This document shows, piece by piece, positions 7,754-16,958 of a stretch of DNA of 64,000 nucleotides (its first letter is position 1; each line of letters opens with the position of its first letter). Source of the DNA: Chryseobacterium taiwanense. Its GTDB lineage: Bacteria > Bacteroidota > Bacteroidia > Flavobacteriales > Weeksellaceae. The stretch lies in the NCBI RefSeq assembly GCF_000813825.1, contig NZ_JWTA01000007.1, positions 124,001 to 188,000 on the forward strand, given 5' to 3'. The notes beneath the pieces are model-generated. The model saw nothing but the letters and a program-made list of their open reading frames with translations, searched no databases and was not told the origin of the DNA. The position numbers and the translations under genes are program-made.

Positions 7754-8083
7754 ATAGAAATATAATTTTGTATTTAAAATTCTATAATACAGTTGTTTAA
7801 AATTTAATTTAAAGAGGTTGTATATTATCTCAAACATCAACATCTGCGCAATCTGTGAAATCTGCGGGATATCATTAAAACATTTCATCAAAGATAGCTG
7901 AGATTCTTCATTACACTATGTTTCATTCAGAATGACAAAGGTTTCAATTTTTTAACGCAAAGATTTTATTATCTAATATACTATGCAAGTGAGCAAAGGT
8001 TTTAATCAATCCATTGATTTGATGAAGCTTTGATGATCAATTCATTATGTGAAATCTTATCTCGAATTGTGACTAAATAATAT
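7754..8083. other. Gene-free stretch with decayed intergenic repeats
   Basis: No credible reading frame is seen. It holds a short tandem-like motif (ATCTGCGCAATCTGTGAAATCTGCGGG near 7845-7870, read in parts) and one copy of a dispersed repeat at 7901-7940, which on the minus strand reads CTTTGTCATTCTGA then GAAGAATCT. Both types resemble intergenic remnants found elsewhere in this window. Confidence 0.6.
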
Positions 8084-8119
8084 AAAAAACGTGTGCTGAA
8101 ATTAATCAACGCACGTTTT
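8084..8119 (-). terminator. Terminator of the RND efflux operon
   Basis: AAAACGTGCGTTGA and TCAGCACACGTTTT pair with two G-U wobbles on the minus strand and are followed by a T run. It lies about 20 bp after the stop codon of the outer-membrane efflux gene. Confidence 0.82.
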
Positions 8120-8140
8120 ATTACTATTTATTATTAGAAA

Positions 8141-9556
8141 TTATTTCCAACCGCCACCAAGAGCCTGATACAGCTCTACGGAAGCTTTCATTTTACTGTA
8201 TTGTGCATTTGAAATATTAAGTTCTGCGTTTAATGAATTCACGCTTGCATTCAATACTTCAAGGTAGTTTGCCATTCCGTAATTAACTAATTCCTGAGAA
8301 TAATCTACAGATTTTTTATAAGATTCCAGTTCTTTTTGCTTTAATTCAATAAAAGAATCCTGAACGGAGAATACTCTTATGGCATCCGAAACTTCTTTTC
8401 CAGCTGTTAGCACTGTTTTTCTGAAGTTTAAATATGCTGTTTCCTGATTAGCAAGACTTACTTCATAGTTGGTCTTAATCGTTCTTTTATTTAAAATAGG
8501 CTGAGCTAAACCTCCTACTACACTTGCAAATAATGAATTTACACTGAATAAGTGGTCTATATCCATAGACTGTAATCCTGCATTTCCTGTGATTTTAAGC
8601 GTAGGATAAAACTGAGCTTTTGCTGCATTGGTCAATTCAAAAGCATTCATTAACGTATATTCAGCTCTCATGACATCGGGTCTGTTTGCTAATAATTGTG
8701 CAGGATATCCCAATTTTAAATCAATTGGAACATGCTGGCTTTTCAATGTAGATCTTTCAATGGTATGAGAAGGCTCTCCCATTAAAAGGCTCATTGTATT
8801 TTCTAGCAATTGAATCTGTGTATCGATATCAATCAATAAAGATTTCGCATTGAAAACAAGTGCTTCACTTTGCTGAACGGCAACTTCAGTTAATGTTCCC
8901 GAAGCTTTTAAAGCTTTTGTTGTTTCCAAGTTTTTCTCACGAACGGCAATCGTTTCAGTAATGATTCTTTTTTGATCATCAAAAGTCAATAACTGATAGT
9001 ACGAAGAAGCGATAGAAGCAACCAAGTCACTTTTTACACTTTTATGAGCGGCAACAGTTCCTAAGTAGGTGGCCATCTGAGCTTTTTCCTGAGCTTTTAA
9101 TTTCCCCCAAAGATCGGCTTCAAAACCAACACTTGCCGTAAGATCTAGCTGATTGATATAACGTCTCTGTCCAAATAACTGTCCGGTTTGTGTATTCAAA
9201 GACTGAGTTTGGAAAGTGTAACCGGGACCAACCGTTAAAGTCGGCATATACGCTGCTTTGCTTTGTTTTAAATAAGCCTCAGCAGAAGTAATACTCTGTA
9301 ATGCGATTCTTATATCCAGGTTATTTTCTAAAGCTTTTGTAATATGCTGCTGAAGTATTGGATCTGTAAAAATATCCTTCCATGAAACGTTGGCAATATT
9401 TGTACTGTCGGAAGGAAGCATATCTGTACGGAACAGCTTTTCGTCTACAACATTTTGAGGACGCTCATATTCTTTTCTTGCCATACAAGATGATACGGCA
9501 GCAAGAATTGCAACTGAAAAAGTAATTCCTTTTATGATGTTTAATAAACTCTTCAT
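8141..9556 (-). CDS. Outer-membrane efflux channel lipoprotein, TolC/OprM (NodT) type
   Basis: A 471-residue outer membrane factor with a lipoprotein signal (VAILAAVSSCMARKEYERP, Cys about residue 24). It has the duplicated alpha-barrel repeats typical of NodT/OprM proteins: YLKQSKAAYMPTLTVGPGYTF in the first half and ELTNAAKAQFYPTLKITGNAGLQ in the second, plus GYPAQLLANRPDVMRAEY, the family hallmark LLxxRPDVxxAE. It forms the trimeric exit duct for the RND pump encoded directly upstream and is the last gene of the four-gene operon, with a terminator right after it. The 79-bp gap to the pump gene holds no gene. Confidence 0.95.
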   Translation of the reverse strand: MKSLLNIIKGITFSVAILAAVSSCMARKEYERPQNVVDEKLFRTDMLPSDSTNIANVSWKDIFTDPILQQHITKALENNLDIRIALQSITSAEAYLKQSKAAYMPTLTVGPGYTFQTQSLNTQTGQLFGQRRYINQLDLTASVGFEADLWGKLKAQEKAQMATYLGTVAAHKSVKSDLVASIASSYYQLLTFDDQKRIITETIAVREKNLETTKALKASGTLTEVAVQQSEALVFNAKSLLIDIDTQIQLLENTMSLLMGEPSHTIERSTLKSQHVPIDLKLGYPAQLLANRPDVMRAEYTLMNAFELTNAAKAQFYPTLKITGNAGLQSMDIDHLFSVNSLFASVVGGLAQPILNKRTIKTNYEVSLANQETAYLNFRKTVLTAGKEVSDAIRVFSVQDSFIELKQKELESYKKSVDYSQELVNYGMANYLEVLNASVNSLNAELNISNAQYSKMKASVELYQALGGGWK

Positions 9557-9635
9557 TTTTTATTATTAGAAGTTAGAGTTTAGAAATCAGAAGCCAGTTT
9601 TAAATTCCTAGCTCCTAATTTCTTTAACTTTAATA

Positions 9636-12600
9636 TTATTCTGCTAAATTGATTTCTTCTTTTTTGATAGGCTTAATTTTCTCCTGTAAGTATTCAAAAA
9701 TTACATACAATACTGGGATTACAAATAATCCAAGAATAGTTCCTATCAACAATCCTATTGCCGCACCTGTTGCAATAGATCGGTTACCTACGGCACCAAT
9801 TCCGCTTGCTAAAACCAATGGTAATAAACCGAAGATGAATGCAAATGAGGTCATTAGGATCGGTCTTAATCTTGCTTTTGCGGCATTGATAGCAGACATA
9901 ACGATGGTTTCTCCATGGTGTCTTCTCTGAACGGCAAATTCGACAATCAAAATCGCATTTTTCGCCAATAGTCCGACCAACATGATCAGTGCAATCTGGA
10001 AATAAATGTTATTTTCCAATCCCATGATCTTCTGACCAAAATAAGCTCCCATTACCCCGAGAGGAAGAGAAATGACTACAATGAGCGGAAGGATATAACT
10101 TTCATATTGTGCGGAAAGGATGAAATATACGAAAACCAAACTCAATCCGAAGATCAATAAAGTCTGAGATCCTGAATTTAATTCCTCTCTCGTTAATCCC
10201 GTGAATTCTACATCATAATTTTGGTTCAAAGTTTCACTAGCTACCTGCTGAACAGCTGTAATGGCATCTCCGGAACTGTATCCTGCAGAGTTTGCCCCTG
10301 TAATTTTTACCGAAGTAAATAGGTTGTAACGGCTTACAGATTGTGGTCCGTATGCTTTTTCCATTGTTACAAACTGAGAAATCGGTGACATTGCTCCAGA
10401 ACCTGTTTTTACATACAATTCATTAAGGTTTTCAATGCTTTTTCTGTTATCAGGAAGAGCCTGAACCATTACTCTGAACTGTTTTCCGTATTTTGTAAAG
10501 TCGGCGGTATAAATACCTCCGATGTATCCCTGCATCGTTGCTAAGATATCACTTACAGAAACTCCCATTTGTTTAGCTAATGGTACATTTACCTGCATTT
10601 CATACTGAGGATATTTTGTATTGAATGAAGACTGCGCAAATTCAATTTCCGGTCTTTGCATCAGTTTACCGATGAATTCATTCATTTTGTTATCTAAGTC
10701 TGCATATTCTCCACCTGCTTTATCCAATAATACCATCTCGAAACCGGCACTGTTACCAAAACCAGGTACACTTGGCGGCTGGAAGAATACCACTTTAGCA
10801 TCAGGAACGGCTCCCGAAATTCCAAATAGTTTTTTCGTAATATCTTCGGAAGTTTGTCCGTCTTTTTTCCTTTCGTCAAATGGTTTTAATTTAATGAAAG
10901 CAAGACCGTTGTTACTACCGTTTCCGGATAGGAAACCTCTACCTGTAGAGATCGTCACGTTTTGTACTCCTGGAACTTTTAAAGCTTTTGCCTGAAGTGT
11001 TTTCAAAGCGTTGTACGTTCTTTCCATTGATGCTCCCGGAGGAAGCTGAACATCGGTAAAGATAATCCCTCTATCTTCTGTAGGTACGAAACCTTTCTTC
11101 ATTGTTGTACTTGCCCAATATAAGATACCACCAGTTACCGCAAAGATGATCAACGTAACCCATTTATGTCTCAACAAGAATACAAATCCTCTTCCGTAAC
11201 GTTCTGTAGCTGTTTTAAAAGCAATATTGAATTTATAGAAGAATTTTTGAAGGAAATTCATGTTTTTATATTCTGCATGATGTGCATCGTGTGGTTTTAA
11301 GAATAATGAACATAAAACCGGACTCAAAGTCAAGGCATTAATTGCAGATATAATAATCGCAATAATCAGAGTGATACCAAATTGCTGATAGAATACACCA
11401 GTAGGACCTGTAATAAACGTTACCGGAACGAATACCGCTGCCATTACCAAGGTAATTGAAATGATAGCTCCTGTAATTTCGTCCATCGCTTCTACCGTTG
11501 CTTTTTTAGCATCAGAAATACCGTGCTCCATCTTGGCGTGAACGGCTTCGACGACGACAATCGCGTCATCCACAACGATACCGATCGCCAATACTAAAGC
11601 AAATAGCGTCAATAAGTTTAATGAATATCCAAATAAATTCAGGAAGAAAAAGGCTCCCACAATAGAAACTGGAACTGCAATTGCCGGAATCAAAGTAGAT
11701 CTGAAATCCTGAAGGAAAATATACACCACAATAAATACCAGGATGAAAGCTTCAATTAAGGTATGAACTACCTTTTCAATAGATGCATCCAAGAATTCAT
11801 TGGTATCGAAGTTGAACGTATATTTAATCCCTTCAGGGAAACTTCCCTCTGCTGATTTTAGATAAGTTTTAATGTTTTTAATGATCTCCTGAGCGTTGGA
11901 ACCCGGTGTCTGGAAGATCCCCATACTGATGGACGGGTTGTTTCCGTTCTCTCCGATTCCTGTGTAAGACTGACCTGCTAATTCTACTTTAGCCACATCT
12001 TTCAGCATAAGGTTTTGCCCGTCTGCAAGAGATTTAATGATAATATTATCGTATTGTTCTTTGTCGTTGAACTTACCAACGTATTTAATGATATATTCGA
12101 AAGAGCTACCACTGTTTTGTCCGATAGAACCTGCTGCTGCTTCTCTACTCTGTTCATTGATCGCATTGGTAACATCGGTTGGTGTTACTCCGTAAGCCGC
12201 CATTTTAGCGGGATCCAGCCAGATTCTCATTGAGTAGTTTTTACCTCCGAAAACGTTGGCATCACCTACCCCGTTAATTCTTTTTAAGTTTGGAATAACG
12301 TTAATATTCAGGAAGTTTTGAAGATATACGTCATCTAAATCTTTATTTTCAGAATAGAAAGACATATACATCAAGGCACTGGTCTGTTGTTTTTGGGTAA
12401 CAACCCCAGAACGTGTAACTTCACTTGGCAATAAAGGAGTTGCTCTGGCTACACGGTTTTGTACGTTTACCGCAGCAATATCCGGATCTATTCCTTGTTT
12501 AAAGAATACCTGAATCTGTGCAGAACCATCGTTTCCAGCTGTAGAAGTGATGTAATCCATACCTTCCACCCCGTTGATCTGTTCTTCCAAAGGTACGACA

Positions 12601-12782
12601 ACACTTTTCATCACAGTTTCCGCATTGGCTCCGGTGTAATTTGTAGAAACACTTACTGTAGGAGGTGCAATATCAGGATACTGTGTAACCGGAAGCGAGA
12701 TCAATCCCAATACCCCGAGAATCACAATCAAGATTGAGATTACCGTGGATAAAACCGGTCGGTTTATAAAATTTTTAATCAT
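9636..12782 (-). CDS. RND multidrug efflux transporter, AcrB/HAE1 type
   Basis: A 1048-residue inner-membrane proton-drug antiporter of normal HAE1 length with twelve expected membrane helices and two large periplasmic loops. The proton relay residues are present: paired Asp in AIGIVVDDAIVVVEAVH in TM4 and the Lys in GLLAKNAILIVEF in TM10. The start MIKNFINRPVLSTVISILIVILG is typical of AcrB homologues. It lies 1 bp after the adaptor gene and before the outer-membrane channel gene, giving a complete tripartite pump. Substrates cannot be read from the sequence; hydrophobic antibiotics, dyes or detergents are usual for the family. Confidence 0.97.
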   Translation of the reverse strand: MIKNFINRPVLSTVISILIVILGVLGLISLPVTQYPDIAPPTVSVSTNYTGANAETVMKSVVVPLEEQINGVEGMDYITSTAGNDGSAQIQVFFKQGIDPDIAAVNVQNRVARATPLLPSEVTRSGVVTQKQQTSALMYMSFYSENKDLDDVYLQNFLNINVIPNLKRINGVGDANVFGGKNYSMRIWLDPAKMAAYGVTPTDVTNAINEQSREAAAGSIGQNSGSSFEYIIKYVGKFNDKEQYDNIIIKSLADGQNLMLKDVAKVELAGQSYTGIGENGNNPSISMGIFQTPGSNAQEIIKNIKTYLKSAEGSFPEGIKYTFNFDTNEFLDASIEKVVHTLIEAFILVFIVVYIFLQDFRSTLIPAIAVPVSIVGAFFFLNLFGYSLNLLTLFALVLAIGIVVDDAIVVVEAVHAKMEHGISDAKKATVEAMDEITGAIISITLVMAAVFVPVTFITGPTGVFYQQFGITLIIAIIISAINALTLSPVLCSLFLKPHDAHHAEYKNMNFLQKFFYKFNIAFKTATERYGRGFVFLLRHKWVTLIIFAVTGGILYWASTTMKKGFVPTEDRGIIFTDVQLPPGASMERTYNALKTLQAKALKVPGVQNVTISTGRGFLSGNGSNNGLAFIKLKPFDERKKDGQTSEDITKKLFGISGAVPDAKVVFFQPPSVPGFGNSAGFEMVLLDKAGGEYADLDNKMNEFIGKLMQRPEIEFAQSSFNTKYPQYEMQVNVPLAKQMGVSVSDILATMQGYIGGIYTADFTKYGKQFRVMVQALPDNRKSIENLNELYVKTGSGAMSPISQFVTMEKAYGPQSVSRYNLFTSVKITGANSAGYSSGDAITAVQQVASETLNQNYDVEFTGLTREELNSGSQTLLIFGLSLVFVYFILSAQYESYILPLIVVISLPLGVMGAYFGQKIMGLENNIYFQIALIMLVGLLAKNAILIVEFAVQRRHHGETIVMSAINAAKARLRPILMTSFAFIFGLLPLVLASGIGAVGNRSIATGAAIGLLIGTILGLFVIPVLYVIFEYLQEKIKPIKKEEINLAE

Positions 12783-12783
12783 T

Positions 12784-13968
12784 TTAGAATTTCGGTTTTA
12801 TTGATTGAACAAGACTATCCATTTTTACAGGCTTTTTAATGACTGCTGTTCCCGGTTTCAGACCTCCGATACCAGCAGCGATGATGGCTTCATCTTTATT
12901 AAGTCCTGATTTGATCAGAGCCATATTGTCAATTCTGTCAATTACATTTACAACAACATTTTTAGCAGTATCTTTTTCTACTTTATAAACGTAAACAATA
13001 CCTTGTTGTTCGTAAGTAGCACTTTCCGGAATGACTAAAACGTTTTCATATGTTTTTGGTAATCTGATAGTTCCGCTATTTCCGTTGCTCAAGAGTTTTT
13101 GAGGGTTTGAGAAACCAACTCTGAACTGAATAGTACCTGTTGTAGCATCTATTTGCCCAGTAATAGCTTCAATTCTACCTTTTTCACCATAAATGCTTCC
13201 GTTGGCCAATTGTAATTCTACCATTGGAAGGTTTTTGATCTTTTCTGGTAAAGATGCTCCCGGAGATTTTTCAAGGAAATCAAAATATTCTTTTTCATTC
13301 ATTGAAAAGTAAGCGTATAATTGAGAAGTATCAGAAATGGTAGTCAAAGCGGTCTGATCTGTCGGACCTACCAAACTTCCTACTTTTAAAGGTAATTTTC
13401 CGATAACCCCAGAAATAGGCGCACGAATCACCGAATATTCGATATTGGCTTCTACTCCTTTATAATTAGCAACTGCTTGTCTTTTCGCCGCATTTGCCTG
13501 TTGTAATTGAGCTTGAGCTTGTGCTAAATTAGCCTGAGCAGTTTGCAGCTGAACATTACTGATGATATTTTTCTGAACCAATGGTTTCAGTTTGTTCACT
13601 TCCACCTGAGCTGCATTTACTGAAGCCTGAGCTGCTGCAATCGTAGATTCTGCCGCACCGATTCCTGCTTTTGAAGCAGCAGCATTTTCACTTAAAATAT
13701 TGGTTTCAAGACGGAACAAAGCCTGTCCTTTTGTAACGTACTGTCCTTCATCTACCAACACCTGGGTAATATATCCCTGTATTTTAGCACGAACGTTATT
13801 ATTTACTCTACCTTGAATGGTAGCGGGGAAAGTTTGATAGCCGACTATATTTTTTAACTCCACATTCACTACAGGATATGGTTTTGCACCATCCTGTTTC
13901 GGAGCTTCTTTTTTGCAGGCTGTGAGTGATAGCGCTGCAATAGAAAGTATAACTAGTTTACTGTTCAT
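12784..13968 (-). CDS. RND efflux periplasmic adaptor, AcrA type (lipoprotein)
   Basis: A 394-residue membrane fusion protein with a lipobox (LSIAALSLTAC, Cys18). Parts appear in family order: lipoyl half-motif (VRAKIQGYITQVLVDEGQYV), a long Ala/Gln-rich alpha-hairpin coiled coil (residues about 95-165), second lipoyl half (YSVIRAPISGVIGKLPLKVGSLV) and beta-barrel. It bridges the RND transporter and the outer-membrane channel. The gene lies 1 bp after the upstream regulator gene and 1 bp before the transporter gene, so all four genes form one operon. Confidence 0.96.
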   Translation of the reverse strand: MNSKLVILSIAALSLTACKKEAPKQDGAKPYPVVNVELKNIVGYQTFPATIQGRVNNNVRAKIQGYITQVLVDEGQYVTKGQALFRLETNILSENAAASKAGIGAAESTIAAAQASVNAAQVEVNKLKPLVQKNIISNVQLQTAQANLAQAQAQLQQANAAKRQAVANYKGVEANIEYSVIRAPISGVIGKLPLKVGSLVGPTDQTALTTISDTSQLYAYFSMNEKEYFDFLEKSPGASLPEKIKNLPMVELQLANGSIYGEKGRIEAITGQIDATTGTIQFRVGFSNPQKLLSNGNSGTIRLPKTYENVLVIPESATYEQQGIVYVYKVEKDTAKNVVVNVIDRIDNMALIKSGLNKDEAIIAAGIGGLKPGTAVIKKPVKMDSLVQSIKPKF

Positions 13969-13969
13969 T

Positions 13970-14425
13970 TTATAGTTTATTAAGAGATTCCTGAATATTA
14001 ATTATGTTTTTGTTTAAGAGAGCTTTGTAAGCTTTCATTTTTTCGTTGTACCCATCGTCATGATTTTTTTTAAATTGATCTAAGTCATCTAGTAGTTTTA
14101 ATTCGTCTTGCATCTTTTGAACTATTTTTTCAAATCTTATCTTCTTATATTCATCATTGATGAAAAAATATCGTTTTCGTTCATCCATTTTATTATGATC
14201 TACAATAAGCTGGGCTTTCAGTAATAAAGAAATACTTGTAGATACCGAGCTTTTGCTTGCAGAAAGAACTTCCACAAACTCATCAAAAGTAATTCCTACC
14301 TTTTCGTAATCGAAAAGTAGATAGGCATAAATTTTGGAAGCTAATGGAGGTACGTTGAAAATGGTGCCATAGAACTTTACAGCATCCTGAAAAATTTTCT
14401 CATCAATTTCTATACTCTTATGCAT
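13970..14425 (-). CDS. GbsR/MarR-like winged-helix regulator of the efflux operon
   Basis: A 151-residue regulator with a winged-helix domain: YAYLLFDYEKVGITFDEFVEVLSASKSSVSTSISLLLKAQLI around residues 48-90 matches the GbsR-type pattern in which helices are followed by SKSSVSxxLxxL. A C-terminal helical part (KIVQKMQDELKLLDDLDQF) probably dimerises. It is the first gene of the efflux operon, and a perfect 7-1-7 palindrome overlaps its promoter, so autorepression with control of the pump is likely. The inducer is unknown. Confidence 0.88.
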   Translation of the reverse strand: MHKSIEIDEKIFQDAVKFYGTIFNVPPLASKIYAYLLFDYEKVGITFDEFVEVLSASKSSVSTSISLLLKAQLIVDHNKMDERKRYFFINDEYKKIRFEKIVQKMQDELKLLDDLDQFKKNHDDGYNEKMKAYKALLNKNIINIQESLNKL

Positions 14426-14441
14426 GGTATATAAATTTGAA

Positions 14442-14468
14442 CAAATGTAAAAATTAGTTCAGAACTAA
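14442..14468 (-). promoter_or_regulatory. Efflux operon promoter -7 box and palindromic operator
   Basis: TACATTTG on the minus strand (14442-14449) matches the Bacteroidota -7 box. Directly upstream lies a perfect inverted repeat TTAGTTC-N-GAACTAA at 14454-14468, occupying the -33/-7 spacer. A TTG exists further upstream, but at about 24 nt, longer than the consensus spacing. The position suits repression by the regulator encoded just downstream. Confidence 0.72.
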
Positions 14469-14541
14469 ACGAACAAACCCAATAGAGATTCTCAATACTG
14501 GGTCTTTTAAAAATTCAATGAAAGTGGATTTAACTTTTGCC

Positions 14542-15054
14542 TTAAATTATAATCTTCTCAAAAGCCTTTCTCATTCCACCGGCCAAAAAAACTTCTCCGC
14601 AATACGAATAGCCTTTCGCCTCAAGAATTTTTAACATAGCAATATTGTCAAAGTTGGTATCAACTTTAACACTCTGAATTCCATTTGATCTGGTGAATAC
14701 TTCAATGTGGTCAAACAATTTTTTCACCATTCCCTGACCTGCAAATTTTTCATCTACGGCTACTCTGTGTACCACAACGAATTCTCCGTTGCTCAACCAT
14801 TCTCCTTCTATGGTACTGTAGGCAGGTTCATCATTCATAATTAGAGCGGTGTATACAGCAATTTCTCCGTCTACTGTCATTACATAACCGAAGTTTTTCG
14901 CGATGTCACTTTCTACGGTATCTAGATTAGGATAGCCTTGTTGCCATTGTGTGCTTCCGTCTTGTCTTCTTCTTTCAATAGCTTGTTGTAAAATGTTCCA
15001 GATAATATCTCTGTCTTCAATTTCTGCCTTTCTTAGTTTAATTTCTGAATTCAT
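14542..15054 (-). CDS. GNAT-family N-acetyltransferase
   Basis: A 170-residue acetyltransferase. The acetyl-CoA site is visible as VVVHRVAVDEKFAGQGMVKKLFDHIEVF (residues about 92-120), with the RxAVdxxxxGQGxGkxL pattern of motif A. The N-terminal KAEIEDRDIIWNILQQAIERRRQDGSTQWQQGYPN resembles flavobacterial GNAT proteins of unknown substrate. It is transcribed alone on the minus strand, between the terminator of the DUF2007 gene and the efflux operon. No partner gene hints at a substrate. Confidence 0.9.
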   Translation of the reverse strand: MNSEIKLRKAEIEDRDIIWNILQQAIERRRQDGSTQWQQGYPNLDTVESDIAKNFGYVMTVDGEIAVYTALIMNDEPAYSTIEGEWLSNGEFVVVHRVAVDEKFAGQGMVKKLFDHIEVFTRSNGIQSVKVDTNFDNIAMLKILEAKGYSYCGEVFLAGGMRKAFEKIII

Positions 15055-15163
15055 TGTTTATATTTTTAATTAAAAGATTGGAATATTTAGAAATTAAAAA
15101 TGATCTAAACGTTTAATTTGTGTAAAATAATTTAAGAATCTTTTAATTGTTTTAATAGAAAAT

Positions 15164-15200
15164 TAAAAAACCGAAAACTAATTGGTATTAATTTTCGGTT
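15164..15200 (-). terminator. Terminator after the DUF2007 gene
   Basis: AACCGAAAA and TTTTCGGTT pair across a 14-nt loop, with a T run following on the minus strand. It lies about 35 bp downstream of the DUF2007 stop codon. Confidence 0.75.
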
Positions 15201-15235
15201 CGAAGTAGTAAAATTTAAAATTATGAAATTGTTTT

Positions 15236-15466
15236 TTAATAATTTCCATTTTGTTGAAGATAAGCATCGATCACATCAAATGCTTTCTTCTCATCATTCA
15301 AATCTACCATCACTTTTAGCGAAGTGGCTGTAGGCGTTGTGGTAAAAGTCAGATAGTTATTTTCTACCGCATTTGTAATCTGTGCGTCGTCTAACTTAGA
15401 TTTGATTAACTGAATTTCTGTTGGTTTGTCACTTTCAAAAACTGATACTCTTGTGCTTCTTTCCAT
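15236..15466 (-). CDS. DUF2007 (putative signal-transducing) small protein
   Basis: A 76-residue protein with the compact alpha-beta layout of DUF2007: VSVFESDKPTEIQLIKSKLDDAQI then LKVMVDLNDEKKAFDVIDAYLQ. Proteins of this family resemble the PII/ACT fold and are often annotated as putative signal-transducing proteins, but their function is not established. A promoter-like TTG-N20-TATATTTA is seen at 15488-15518 on the minus strand. It probably has its own transcript, with a terminator at 15164-15200. Confidence 0.85.
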   Translation of the reverse strand: MERSTRVSVFESDKPTEIQLIKSKLDDAQITNAVENNYLTFTTTPTATSLKVMVDLNDEKKAFDVIDAYLQQNGNY

Positions 15467-15527
15467 ATTCGATTCCGTTTGAGTATCTAAATATATGACA
15501 AATTTTTCAAAATCCCAAATTCGGATT

Positions 15528-16856
15528 TTAAATTTTGTTCATATTATTCTCGATTTTGTCTATGGCAAGTTGAATTTCTTCCTTGGTTACATTTAAATGA
15601 GGCCTGAATCTAAGTGACTGATCTCCACACGAAAGGATAATCATTCCATCATTCCATAATTCATCTCTTAATGCATTTCTTTGCTCCGGACTAGGAAGAT
15701 CAATAGCACACATCAATCCTCTACCTCTTGCGTTGGATAATTTTTCAGGATATTTTTCTGCAAGTTTTTTTAATTCCTCTAATAAATAATCACCAACAAT
15801 TCTTGCATTTTCTACAAGATTTTCTTTTTCAATAATTTCCATTACCAATTGAAAACGAAGCATATCAATAAAGTTTCCTCCAAACGTAGAATTGATTCTT
15901 GAGCTTTCTCTGAACACATTATTCGGAATCTCATCAAATTTTTCCTTATTGGCTAAAACGCCGCAAACCTGTGCTTTCTTTCCAAAAGAAATGATATCCG
16001 GTTTTGCTGTGAAGTGTTGGAAAGCCCACATTTTTCCGGTAATTCCGATTCCTGTCTGAACTTCGTCAAAGATCAGTAAGATTTCGCTTTCATCACAAAT
16101 TTTTCTCAATCCTAGTAAAAATTCATCTCTGAAATGATTGTCACCACCTTCAGCCTGAATAGGCTCGATAATGATACAAGCTACTTTATTAGGATTCATT
16201 AAAATAGCTTCTTCAATCTGAATTAAAGCCAGTCTTTCGTTCTTAATTGTTTCCTCAAGATTTTCTTCTGTGATTGGGAAACTTAGTTTAGGATTCAAGA
16301 TTCTAGGCCAATCGAACATTGGGAAATATTGATATTTTCTAGGATCTGAAGTATTGGTCAGACTCAGTGTATAACCGCTTCTTCCATGAAATGCTTGTCT
16401 GAAATGAATGCAGATTCCAGCTTCGATGTCAAGACCTTTTTCAAAGTTTTTTCTGGTTTTCCAGTCGAAACATGCTTTCATCGCGTTCTCTACTCCTAAA
16501 GTTCCTCCTTCGATAAAGAAGGCATATTGCAACTCTTCAGGAATCACCACCCTTTCAAAAACTTCTAAAAAGTGAGCATATTCTTCCGAGTATACATCTG
16601 CCAATGTTGGCTTATTTACAGCCATTTTTCCTAGCCAAGCTGATTTCTCTACAATATAAGGATGATTGTAGCCTACAGAAGCCGAAGCGAACATCGAAAA
16701 CATATCTAAATATTCTCTGTTCGTAAGTTTGTCATAAAGCCAAGATCCGTGAGATTTTTCAATATCCATTACGAAATCAAAACCATCTGCCAAAACGTGT
16801 CTTCCTACGGTTTCTTTTACTTTATTTGCTTGTATATCAATTGTTGTGTATTCCAT
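15528..16856 (-). CDS. lat: L-lysine 6-transaminase
   Basis: A 442-residue class III PLP aminotransferase. The PLP lysine is in ISFGKKAQVCG (around residue 292), preceded by the Asp of LLIFDEVQTGIG. The N-terminal DGFDFVMDIEKSHGSWLYDKLTNREYLDMFSMFASASVGYNHP is characteristic of lysine epsilon-aminotransferases and not of ornithine or GABA aminotransferases. The enzyme moves the epsilon amino group of lysine to 2-oxoglutarate, giving aminoadipate semialdehyde. The neighbouring upstream gene encodes the dehydrogenase for that aldehyde, so the pair forms the first two steps of lysine breakdown to 2-aminoadipate. Confidence 0.93.
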   Translation of the reverse strand: MEYTTIDIQANKVKETVGRHVLADGFDFVMDIEKSHGSWLYDKLTNREYLDMFSMFASASVGYNHPYIVEKSAWLGKMAVNKPTLADVYSEEYAHFLEVFERVVIPEELQYAFFIEGGTLGVENAMKACFDWKTRKNFEKGLDIEAGICIHFRQAFHGRSGYTLSLTNTSDPRKYQYFPMFDWPRILNPKLSFPITEENLEETIKNERLALIQIEEAILMNPNKVACIIIEPIQAEGGDNHFRDEFLLGLRKICDESEILLIFDEVQTGIGITGKMWAFQHFTAKPDIISFGKKAQVCGVLANKEKFDEIPNNVFRESSRINSTFGGNFIDMLRFQLVMEIIEKENLVENARIVGDYLLEELKKLAEKYPEKLSNARGRGLMCAIDLPSPEQRNALRDELWNDGMIILSCGDQSLRFRPHLNVTKEEIQLAIDKIENNMNKI

Positions 16857-16958
16857 ATTATTTTAAAATTGAGTGATTAAGGAATTGAGAGATTTAGATA
16901 GTAGTGATTGGTAATTTCTGAACCTCTCAATTGTTTAATTATTTCCTTATAATAAATT

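Noticed and set aside
10621..10995. 124-codon frame antisense to the RND transporter
   Set aside because: Shadow of a strongly conserved coding region; no independent signals.
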